A stretch of DNA of 64,000 bases from CAZGKW01 sp964526295 (lineage in GTDB: Bacteria; Planctomycetota; Phycisphaerae; FEN-1346): NCBI GenBank assembly GCA_964526295.1, contig CAZGKW010000001.1, positions 150,156 to 214,155 of the forward strand, in the 5' to 3' direction. A program made the position numbers and the translations under genes. Positions within the stretch are counted from its first letter, which is position 1. Every line of letters starts with the position of its first letter. This document shows, piece by piece, positions 17,403 to 26,701 of this stretch. Below the pieces are notes generated by a model, which did no database searches, was not told the DNA's origin, and saw only the letters and a program-made list of their open reading frames with translations.

Positions 17403-18353
17403 TTAAACGACGGGACACGCAGACGTTTCAGTCAGCAGCGGCGTCTGCTCCGCCCCCAGGTGCCAGGCGGCCCAGTAGGCACCGATGCGGGCGGCGAAAG
17501 CTTTCGGCTTTTCGGCGAAAACCTTCCGCCCCAGGGGCTCGGCCTTGACCCGCAGCTCGGCCTGCCGCCGGTCCACCAGGCCGAGCAGGGCCTGGAGGTC
17601 CCGACGGTCGCCGAACGTCTCGGGCTCCGCCAGGAGCGTCTCCCGCAGGACACGGAGGTCCTGGTTCTCGCCCAACAGGTCCGTCAGGTCGTGGATCGCG
17701 TCGCGATAGGGGTTCAGCACCTTGGGCCACAGGCGGCGAAGGGACCGGATGTGGTACCGGTGATACTTGGATCGCTTGCGAAGCTCGTGGAAGTTCTCCG
17801 GCGTGGGGTCGGCATAGGCGGCATCGAGGGCCTTGCGGCCCCGGCCGTAGGTCTTCCTGAAGCCCGGGCCGATGGCCTCGTAGCCCTTCTCCGACAGGGC
17901 CCACCCGGCGATGCGGTCCTTCGCCTCGCCCAGCTTCGCCACGAGGTCGTCGACCCGCTCCTGGAGGTCGATCTCCTCGTCGGCGACACGCTGCCGCCGC
18001 TCCACGAGGGCCTCCCGCACCTTCTCCAGGAGGGCATCGTCGGCCTGGTCGGCGAACGTCTCGCGGAGGACGTCGAAGGTCTCGATGAGGGCGGCGGCGT
18101 CGCGAACCCGCGACAGGCGGCGGGCCTCGTCGCGGAACCAGGCGTTCTCGGCCTGGTACGTCTCGCCGATGGCCGGCCGGACGAGCCGCAGCACCGCCCG
18201 GACCTTCTTGAACCGCTTCCGGGTCTGGTGGACGCCCTCGTGACGGCCGAGATCGGCGTCGGTCAGCTCGTTGACGGCCTTGTCGATCTGCTCGGTGCAG
18301 ATGCGGCGGACGCCGTCCTGGACGGTCTCGTCGGGCTCGAAGCGATAGCCCAT
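17403..18353 (-). CDS. CHAD domain protein
   Basis: A 316-aa protein of the CHAD family (conserved histidine alpha-helical domain), which binds inorganic polyphosphate. It is largely helical with the family hallmarks HEGVHQTRKRFKKVRAVLRLV near the N-terminus and ELRKRSKYHRYHIRSLRRLWP in the second half, both rich in the conserved His/Arg/Lys that contact polyphosphate. The start at 18353 is fixed by AAAGGAGG before the ATG; the open frame continues upstream to 18530 but that part is intergenic. No CYTH or polyphosphate kinase gene is in the window. The gene converges with the DUF4276 gene across 37 bases. Confidence 0.88.
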   Translation of the reverse strand: MGYRFEPDETVQDGVRRICTEQIDKAVNELTDADLGRHEGVHQTRKRFKKVRAVLRLVRPAIGETYQAENAWFRDEARRLSRVRDAAALIETFDVLRETFADQADDALLEKVREALVERRQRVADEEIDLQERVDDLVAKLGEAKDRIAGWALSEKGYEAIGPGFRKTYGRGRKALDAAYADPTPENFHELRKRSKYHRYHIRSLRRLWPKVLNPYRDAIHDLTDLLGENQDLRVLRETLLAEPETFGDRRDLQALLGLVDRRQAELRVKAEPLGRKVFAEKPKAFAARIGAYWAAWHLGAEQTPLLTETSACPVV

Positions 18354-18399
18354 GGTGCCCCTCCTTTCCGAGCCACTCATTATAGCCCGTCGGCGAATT

Positions 18400-18655
18400 G
18401 GTTGAAACCAGGAAGCCGCGAGACGGGGCGAACTGCACGGCCCGCTTGCGGAGGAACTGGGCGATTTCGGTCTTGCCGCCCTGGCCTGGTGCCACGGCGA
18501 GCGTGAGTTCGGCCAAGCCATCTTGCCCAAGTTCGACCTCGATGCGGTTCATCGCAAAGGCAGATGATCGCCGCGGCGGCCCCCCTCCGTCTGTTCCCGT
18601 CCACGAACGTGTGGTTCTGCCCGATGTGGTAGAGCCACGAGGCTGCCAAAATGGC
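18400..18655 (-). pseudogene. Broken Doc/Fic-family (death-on-curing) toxin remnant
   Basis: Two reading frames on the minus strand together give the second half of a Doc protein. One frame reads AAILAASWLYHIGQNHTFVDGNRR-type sequence, where HTFVDGNRR corresponds to the Fic core HPFxDGNKR (His kept). Shortly afterwards a second frame continues with MNRIEVELGQDGLAELTLAV and then GKTEIAQFLRKRAV, the usual Doc C-terminus. The frame switch lies at about 18555-18570. Upstream of the first piece the frame is closed by a TGA, and I find no N-terminal half. No Phd-like antitoxin is visible. It therefore appears to be a decayed toxin, next to the low-GC island. The rest of 18354-18808 shows no other gene. 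Confidence 0.7.
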
Positions 18656-18808
18656 AGGCCGGGCGGCCGGAAGCGGCCCGCGAAACCCTCAAATGCCCGA
18701 TCCGAGGCCCTTGCGCGCTCCACGACTGGCATGGCGTTTGCTCTTCCATAAACCGAACACAGACCGACTGAGCCGCATTCGCATTGTGGCGAAGCCACGG
18801 AGACCGAC

Positions 18809-19066
18809 ATGTTCGACTGGAGACCTTACGAGCGGCGATGGGCCGACTGGACGGCGGGCCTCGCGTCGGCCTGGCTGGTGCCCGGCGGGTTGCTGGTGCT
18901 GCTGGGCCTGTTGATCCTGGTGGTGCCGCACCTGCTGGAGGCGATCGTCGCTGCCGCCCTGATGGTGGCGGGAGCGTCGCTGATGGCGTTCGGCTGGCGG
19001 GTCCGTCAAGCCGTCCGGCGCGGCGGCCTCTACCGGCACGAGGCCCGCGACGCGTGGCCTTACTGA
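18809..19066 (+). CDS. Small hypothetical membrane protein
   Basis: An 85-aa protein with GGAG placed before its ATG. After MFDWRPYERRWADW there is a hydrophobic hairpin of two membrane segments (about residues 22-40 and 44-63: WLVPGGLLVLLGLLILVV and AIVAAALMVAGASLMAF). A basic C-terminus with VRQAVRRGGLYRHEARDAW follows, suggesting a cytoplasmic tail. I recognise no family. It stands alone between the Doc remnant and clpB. Confidence 0.55.
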   Translation: MFDWRPYERRWADWTAGLASAWLVPGGLLVLLGLLILVVPHLLEAIVAAALMVAGASLMAFGWRVRQAVRRGGLYRHEARDAWPY

Positions 19067-19137
19067 AACGGCTTCCCGCCGCACGCTGAGAGCGCAGAGA
19101 ACAGCAGGGACTTTGGGAACAACCAAAAAAGACAAAA

Positions 19138-19216
19138 ATTCAGTTACTACACTGAAAGGTGGCCTTTTTTTCTGTGCGATCTCCGCGATCTCCGCGGTGA
19201 TATCGCAGTAACGAAT
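19138..19216. repeat. 79-bp MITE-like element with imperfect terminal inverted repeats
   Basis: The 13-mer ATTCAGTTACTAC at 19138-19150 is repeated in inverted, slightly degenerate form as GCAGTAACGAAT at 19205-19216. Between them lies an A/T-rich stretch with a T7 run and the tandem phrase GATCTCCGCGATCTCCGCGG. Read on the other strand, that phrase resembles the CCGCGGAGATCGCGGAGA intergenic repeats common in environmental genomes. A related purine-rich fragment (GAGAGCGCAGAGAACAG) lies just before it, at about 19088-19104. The element ends 13 bases before the clpB start and so carries or displaces its ribosome-binding region. Confidence 0.45.
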
Positions 19217-19229
19217 CGCGAGGAAGACC

Positions 19230-21869
<2,640 letters not shown>

Positions 21870-21885
21870 GGGCGGAGGAACCGCA

Positions 21886-22077
21886 TCAGCCGGTCGACGA
21901 GCGTCTGCGGCTCGCCGACATCAGCAGCGCCTCGCCCGGCTTCTCCGCCGGGTCGTCCAGCCTCTGGAGCTCCAGATGGTCGAACCAGATGTCGCCGCAG
22001 CCTCCGCGACAGACGTCGACGCGAACCTGGGCGACGACCGTCTCGGAAAGCCCTCGCCGGCAGGCCGGACACCGCAT
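21886..22077 (-). CDS. Small TFIIB-type zinc-ribbon protein
   Basis: A 63-aa protein with the pattern MRCPACRRGL, then about 15 residues later DVCRGGCGDIWFDHLEL. This matches the zf-TFIIB family (CPxC, CxGC, GIWFDxxEL). The four cysteines should bind one zinc. A GGAAGGGGG stretch precedes the ATG. Such stand-alone ribbons are widespread and of unknown function. It is convergent with clpB, and the next gene on the other side diverges from it. Confidence 0.8.
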   Translation of the reverse strand: MRCPACRRGLSETVVAQVRVDVCRGGCGDIWFDHLELQRLDDPAEKPGEALLMSASRRRSSTG

Positions 22078-22193
22078 GACTGTCCCCCTTCCGTCGGACC
22101 GGACCCCGTGCAGCCCGCCGCCCCGCGTGCCGCCACCGCGAATCTGGCGGGCCGATCTCGGCCTGGCGACTGGCCCGGCCGCGGATGCGCGGC

Positions 22194-22199
22194 TATAAT
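22194..22199 (+). promoter_or_regulatory. Consensus -10 hexamer very close to the glycyl radical enzyme start
   Basis: A perfect TATAAT lies nine bases before the ATG at 22209 in an otherwise very GC-rich region. The expected transcript start would fall at or next to the ATG, giving a leaderless mRNA. No good -35 hexamer is visible (TGGCCC at 17 bases). No ribosome-binding site stands before 22209. Confidence 0.4.
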
Positions 22200-22208
22200 C
22201 TCGCTACG

Positions 22209-24368
22209 ATGAAGGCGCTCCTCAAATCCGCCCGCCGGACGCTCCTCAAAACGCCCGACACGGTCTGCCTGGAGCGGGCCCGCTTGGTCACCGAGGCCTG
22301 GCGGGAGTACGCGGCCGAGCCGGTCCCCATTCGCCGCGCGAAGGCCCTCGCCCGCACGCTCTCGAACATGACGCTCGATCTGGAGACGAACCCGATCTTC
22401 GCGGGGAACACGTCGAGCCGGCCGCGCGCGTGGATGCTCCTGCCGGAGTACGACTTCGCCGTCGACGGCCAGGTCGCCGTCGAGAACGAGGGCCTTGCGG
22501 GGTTCCTCGACGAGAAGGTCCCGCCGGACCTCCGCGACCTCTGGTCCGACCGCCGCTTCGGACGGGGTACGGGCATCGGGCATCTCGCCGTCGACATGCA
22601 CCGCGTCGTCCACGAGGGCCTGGCAGCCGTCCTGGCTGAGGCGCGGGGCTATCCGCATGAGGCCGACCCGGCGAAGCGGGTCTATCGCGAGGCGATGACC
22701 ATCGCCCTGGAGGCGGTCATTGGCTGGGCCGCCCGGTACGCCGACGCCGCCAAAGCCGCCGCCCGCGGGTCGAGCGATCCCGCGCGCCGAGCTGCCCACG
22801 AGCGGGTCGCACGGGCCTGCCGGCAGGTCCCGGCTCGCCCGGCGCGAGACCTCTTCGAAGGGCTCCAGGCCATGGTCCTCGTGCACCTGGCCGTGGCCCT
22901 CGAAGGGCACGGCATGTCGATCTCGATCGGCCTGCCGGACCGCGTCCTCGCCCCGTTCGTGGACGACGATTTCGACGCCGACGAGGCGACGGACCTCGCC
23001 TGCGCGTTCCGGCTGAAGCTGACGGCCAACTCGCTCTACGGCCGCGGCTCGAAGACCCAGGCCATCACCGTCGGCGGTGCCGATGCCGCCGGACGCGACT
23101 GCGCGAACGCCCTCACGCGGTGCTTCCTGGAGGCGTGCGACCAGGTCCGCGTCGGCGACCCGCACGTGTTCCTGCGGTGGCACGCGGGGCTCGACCCCCA
23201 ACTCAAGCGCCGGGCGATGGAACTCCTGGCCTCGGGCCTCAGTATGCCGCTGCTCGTGCACGACGAGCCGACCGCGGGCGGCCTGATGGCGGCGGGCGTC
23301 GCCGAGGAGGACGCCTGGGAATACTGCATCATCGGCTGCAACGAGCTGGGCATCCCCGGCCGGTCGATGGAGTCGGCCACGAACATGCACGGCCTGATCC
23401 AGCACTTGGACCTGCTGAACCGGACGCTGATCGAGCACCTGGCACCCGACGAGGTCGCCGACATGCCGGCGCTGCTGGCGGCGGTGGAAGAGACGCTGGC
23501 CGACGACGCTCGACAGCGGCGGCGGGAAGGTCTGGAGCGGCGCCGGCGGATGGCCGAACGCGTGCCCACGCCCTTTACGTCCGCCCTCATGCGGGGCTGC
23601 ATCGAACGGGGCCTCGACCTGCACGTCGGCATGGACTATCTCCTCGCCGGGCACTACGAGCGGGGCCTGACGAACGCCGCCAACGCCCTCGCGGCCATCG
23701 AGAAGACGGTGTTCGAGGATCGCTCGCTGTCGCTTGGCGAGCTGGTGGCGGCCATGCAGTCGAGTTTTGCGGACGAGTCGGTCCGGCGTCGCCTGCTGAC
23801 CGCCCCGCGGTGGGGCAACGACGACCCGCGGGTCGACCGGTGGGCCGTCGAGCTGGTCGCCATGCGTGAGCGGGTCCTCGAGGAGGTCGACCGCGAGTTC
23901 GCCACGGCCCCCCACGTCGTGTGCCACGTCGTCCGCAGCCTCCACCATCTCGACGGGCGGCGGATCGGGGCGTCGCCGGACGGCCGGCGGGCCGGGACGC
24001 CCGTGGCCGACTCGATCGGGGCCGATGGCGGCACCTCCCGCAGCGGGCCGACTGCCATCCTCAGCAGCGTCCTGAAGCTCGACGCCGCCCGGTACTATCG
24101 CGGCGGGTACAACCTGAACCTGACGCTGCCGCCCGACGCCGCGGCCCCGGACATCCTGCTGGCCCTGGTCGAAGGGTTCTTCGGCCGGGGCGGACAGGAA
24201 CTCCAGATCGCCGTCCTCGACGCCGAGACCCTCCGCCGTGCCCAGGCCCGGCCCGAGGAGCACCCGGACCTGCTCGTCCGGGTGGCGGGGTTCAACGCCC
24301 TGTTCGCCTCCCTCTCGACGGCCGAGCAGGACGAGCTGATCGCCCGGGCCGAATCGGCGGCGACCTGA
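22209..24368 (+). CDS. Glycyl radical enzyme (pyruvate formate-lyase superfamily), specificity unknown
   Basis: A 719-aa protein, slightly shorter than typical glycyl radical enzymes (750-850 aa). The thiyl cysteine is C377 in YCIIGCNELGIPG; most diol and amine eliminases have GCVE there, so the Asn is unusual. The glycyl radical loop near the C-terminus is RVAGFNALF with Gly at residue 694, close to the family's RVxGYxAxF. The N-terminal PFL-type region (LVTEAWREYAAEPVPIRRAKAL, NPIFAGNTSSRPRAWMLLPEY) is present. An in-frame ATG at 22185 would place the TATAAT inside the coding region, so I prefer 22209. The radical SAM activase that must install the radical is absent from the window. The substrate is unknown. 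Confidence 0.85.
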   Translation: MKALLKSARRTLLKTPDTVCLERARLVTEAWREYAAEPVPIRRAKALARTLSNMTLDLETNPIFAGNTSSRPRAWMLLPEYDFAVDGQVAVENEGLAGFLDEKVPPDLRDLWSDRRFGRGTGIGHLAVDMHRVVHEGLAAVLAEARGYPHEADPAKRVYREAMTIALEAVIGWAARYADAAKAAARGSSDPARRAAHERVARACRQVPARPARDLFEGLQAMVLVHLAVALEGHGMSISIGLPDRVLAPFVDDDFDADEATDLACAFRLKLTANSLYGRGSKTQAITVGGADAAGRDCANALTRCFLEACDQVRVGDPHVFLRWHAGLDPQLKRRAMELLASGLSMPLLVHDEPTAGGLMAAGVAEEDAWEYCIIGCNELGIPGRSMESATNMHGLIQHLDLLNRTLIEHLAPDEVADMPALLAAVEETLADDARQRRREGLERRRRMAERVPTPFTSALMRGCIERGLDLHVGMDYLLAGHYERGLTNAANALAAIEKTVFEDRSLSLGELVAAMQSSFADESVRRRLLTAPRWGNDDPRVDRWAVELVAMRERVLEEVDREFATAPHVVCHVVRSLHHLDGRRIGASPDGRRAGTPVADSIGADGGTSRSGPTAILSSVLKLDAARYYRGGYNLNLTLPPDAAAPDILLALVEGFFGRGGQELQIAVLDAETLRRAQARPEEHPDLLVRVAGFNALFASLSTAEQDELIARAESAAT

Positions 24369-24397
24369 GCCGGGCGACGGGGTTCCATAGGCAGCCC

Positions 24398-24427
24398 TTG
24401 ACTTCTTGCGGAGGCAGGGACTATGCT
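24398..24427 (+). promoter_or_regulatory. Sigma70-type promoter of the transglycosylase leader
   Basis: TTGACT (24398-24403) and TATGCT (24422-24427) are separated by 18 bases, a good match to a housekeeping promoter. The transcript should begin near 24434, giving a leader of about 255 nt before the coding start at 24690. Confidence 0.6.
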
Positions 24428-24439
24428 GGTACTAACGGT

Positions 24440-24665
24440 GGCGGGCCATGCCCGGCACCGCCGGTTCAGACGGACCGAGGGGCCAATGGGGAAACCACTG
24501 GGGTACCGCGGCAACTAGCCGGTCTCGCGATTCGTACGCTTCCGGACGCACTCCTTCCGCCTTGCTGCCACGAGCGTCACACCGCGGGCGGGCGACCTGC
24601 CGCCAGCGAAGCGGACCTTACCAAGGGGGTCCGTCAGCACAAGCCGCCGAGGCTGCGCCGGGTTC
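24440..24665 (+). ncRNA. Structured leader, candidate c-di-AMP (ydaO/yuaA-type) riboswitch
   Basis: The 320-base gap before the transglycosylase holds no ORF of note but has many complementary GC blocks. Several phrases match the ydaO/yuaA riboswitch layout: a 5' GCCGG stem side, GGGGAAACC then CTGGGGT followed by a short stem with GGCAAC, and near the 3' end CCGTCAGC shortly before GAGGC. These echo the conserved GGAACC, UGGGGU, CCGACAGCUAAC and GGAGGC elements. The usual GAAUC after UGGGGU is not clear. c-di-AMP riboswitches typically control cell-wall hydrolases, and the gene below is one. A promoter sits just upstream. I am fairly sure it is a regulatory leader and only moderately sure of the class. 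Confidence 0.45.
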
Positions 24666-24689
24666 GTCTCGGCTGCGGGGAGGCTGACG

Positions 24690-25142
24690 ATGCGTCACGC
24701 CGCCGTCGCCGTCTTTCTGTCCGTTCTGGTCCTGGCCGCCGGCCGGGCCGCCGCCACGCCCAGCGACCGGCTGTGGGAAGCCACGGCCGAGGTGGAATCG
24801 GGGCGCGACCCGCGGGCCTACAACCGCCGCGAGGCGGCCGCCGGGATCGTCCAGATCCGCCCCACCTGCCTGAAGGACATCAACCGGATCGCTCGCCTCG
24901 AGGGGCTCGACCTCCGCTTCACCTCCGCCGACCGCTACGACGTCCGCCAGTCGCGGCGGATGTGGAAGCTATACCTGAAGCACTACGGCGAGCTTTACCG
25001 GCGGACCACCGGCCGCGACCCCACCGACCAGGTCTACGCCCGCATCTGGAACGGCGGGCCCAGGGGGTACCGCAAGGGAGCGACGCTCCGCTACTGGCGC
25101 CGCGTCTTCCGGGCCATGCAGGACGTCGACCCGATGGGGTGA
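24690..25142 (+). CDS. Secreted lysozyme-like / lytic transglycosylase-type protein
   Basis: A 150-aa protein with a signal peptide (MRHAAVAVFLSVLVLAAGRAAA). A compact lysozyme-like domain follows, with the catalytic-type Glu in ATAEVESGRDPRAYNRR and the usual follow-on AAGIVQIRPTCLKDINR and WNGGPRGYRKGATL. This resembles SLT-type murein hydrolases (ES, GxxQ and NxG motifs). It is shorter than most, so it may be a minimal single-domain hydrolase. GGGGAGG precedes the ATG. A long structured leader, possibly a c-di-AMP switch, precedes it and would fit cell-wall control. Confidence 0.72.
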   Translation: MRHAAVAVFLSVLVLAAGRAAATPSDRLWEATAEVESGRDPRAYNRREAAAGIVQIRPTCLKDINRIARLEGLDLRFTSADRYDVRQSRRMWKLYLKHYGELYRRTTGRDPTDQVYARIWNGGPRGYRKGATLRYWRRVFRAMQDVDPMG

Positions 25143-25217
25143 TCGAGCGCCGCCGAACGCGGCCCGTCTGCTCGCCCCCCCTGTGGCGGGCCGAACGCGG
25201 GACGGCCGGCGGGAACG

Positions 25218-25742
25218 TCACTCCGTCGTCCGCCGGTAGGCCCGGAACGGCTGGTTGTTGAAGTCCCCGCCGATGAAGAGCAGGTCCTGGGCCGGCTTGT
25301 CGCCTCGGGCCAGCATCACGTTGAAGCTTTCGGCGTCGCCCATCGGGTCGCCGTCCCGCTCCCGGAAGTAGACCACGTGCGGGTTGCCGTGCACGGTCGT
25401 CAGGAGGAACCGGTGCGGGGCCGCCTCGCCGCCCCGACGCATCCAGCCGGCGAGGAACACGGGTCGGCCCTTGAAGAACTGGGCGTACTTCTCCGGCACG
25501 ACGCCCGCCTCCTCGTTCGCCACCTGGAACGCAACCGACCCGCGCAGGCCCGGCTCGCCCGGCGAACCCAGGCCGAGCCGCTTCGTCAGGGCCGGGTCCA
25601 GGACCCACCCTCCTTCGAGCCGGCTCGCGACGACGTTCTCCTTGTCGGGCGTCGCCACGAGCCCCGCCGTCGCCGCCAGGGCCACCGCAGCGCCTCCCGC
25701 AGCGGCCAGGAGGGCAGCCAAACGAATCGCCCTCAATGTCAT
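25218..25742 (-). CDS. Secreted protein of unknown function
   Basis: A 174-aa protein with an N-terminal signal or anchor (IRLAALLAAAGGAAVALAATAGLVA). A single small, probably beta-rich domain follows (EGGWVLDPALTKRLGL, RFLLTTVHGNPHVVYFRER, DLLFIGGDFNNQPFRAYRR). The GGWVLDP and alternating strand pattern are loosely lipocalin-like, but I cannot assign a family. AAGGGG precedes the ATG. It lies 80 bases downstream of the MoeB/ThiF gene on the same strand, so co-transcription is possible. Confidence 0.6.
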   Translation of the reverse strand: MTLRAIRLAALLAAAGGAAVALAATAGLVATPDKENVVASRLEGGWVLDPALTKRLGLGSPGEPGLRGSVAFQVANEEAGVVPEKYAQFFKGRPVFLAGWMRRGGEAAPHRFLLTTVHGNPHVVYFRERDGDPMGDAESFNVMLARGDKPAQDLLFIGGDFNNQPFRAYRRTTE

Positions 25743-25822
25743 TGCCCTTCCCCTTACCGAACCGACGGTTTGGATGCACCGCCCGCGTCGGAAGTTCCTG
25801 CTGAATCAGACGGACCGGCGGT

Positions 25823-26605
25823 TCAAGCGGCACCCGGTCCGCAGAGCGGGCAGGCCGGGTCGCGGGTCCGCTCGACCGTCCGGAACGAGCCCGACAGACC
25901 GTCGTAGATGAGCAGCCGGTGGGCGAGCGTCTCGCCGACCCCGAGCAGCACCTTCACGGCCTCGGCCGCCTGGAGCGTTCCCATGACGCCGGGCGTCGTC
26001 CCGAAGACGCCCAGCTCCGCCGCCGGCGGCAGAACGTCCGGCGTCGGCGCCTCCGGCACGAAGCACCGGTAGCAAGGGCTGCCCGCCTCCGGCAGGACCG
26101 TCAGCGCGAGCCCACTGAACCGCGTCGCCGCCGCCGAGACGAGCGGCGCCCTCTCCCGCCAGCACGCATCCGACAGGGCCAGCCGCGACGGGAAGTTGTC
26201 CGTGCAGTCGAGGACGACGTCCCATCCGGCCACCAGCCGCCCGGCCGACTCGTTCGAAAGGCGCTCGGCGAACGTCTCGACGCGGCAGTCGGGGTTCAGG
26301 GCCCGGACACGCTCGGCGGCGGAGTCGGCCTTGGCGCGGCCGAGGTCGGCGCAGGAGTGGATGACCTGCCGGTTCAGGTTCGACAGATCCAGGCGGTCGG
26401 CCTCGACGATGCCGATCCGCCCGACGCCCGCCGCCGCCATGTAGAAAAGGACCGGCGACCCGAGTCCCCCCGCGCCGACGACGAGGGCCCTCGCGGCGAG
26501 GAGCCGCCGCTGGCCCGCCTCGCCGATCTCGGGGACCTTCAGGTTCCGGTCGTACCGCTCGCGCTGTTCGCCGCTCAGGTCGGGGAGATCCATGGCCTTT
26601 AGCAT
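25823..26605 (-). CDS. HesA/MoeB/ThiF family adenylyltransferase (E1-like)
   Basis: A 260-aa E1-like enzyme that adenylates the C-terminal glycine of a small sulfur carrier (MoaD- or ThiS-like). Visible are RYDRNLKVPEIGEAGQRRL, the nucleotide loop VVGAGGLGSPVLFYMAAAGVG, DLSNLNRQVIH, DVVLDCTDNFPSR and two zinc-ligand pairs (CYRC and CPLC). There is no C-terminal rhodanese domain. Starts at 26605 or 26593 are both possible, and neither has a clear ribosome site. No moaD, thiS or thiG is nearby, so molybdopterin, thiamine or cysteine-type roles cannot be told apart. Confidence 0.88.
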   Translation of the reverse strand: MLKAMDLPDLSGEQRERYDRNLKVPEIGEAGQRRLLAARALVVGAGGLGSPVLFYMAAAGVGRIGIVEADRLDLSNLNRQVIHSCADLGRAKADSAAERVRALNPDCRVETFAERLSNESAGRLVAGWDVVLDCTDNFPSRLALSDACWRERAPLVSAAATRFSGLALTVLPEAGSPCYRCFVPEAPTPDVLPPAAELGVFGTTPGVMGTLQAAEAVKVLLGVGETLAHRLLIYDGLSGSFRTVERTRDPACPLCGPGAA

Positions 26606-26701
26606 ACGCCGCGGCGCGCGGGAGACAAGGGCCGCGAAACAAGCGCGGGGAGAACGACTTCCCACCGCGCGCTCTCTCTTGTGCTCGACTCGAACGGCGG
26701 C

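Noticed and set aside
19067..19229. CIRCE or sigma32-type heat-shock site upstream of clpB
   Set aside because: No TTAGCACTC/GAGTGCTAA pair or sigma32 consensus is present; only the inverted-repeat element is found.
24440..24665. Cobalamin, TPP or FMN riboswitch upstream of the transglycosylase
   Set aside because: The diagnostic B12-box, CUGAGA and GGGGCAGGGUGAA-type motifs of those classes are absent.
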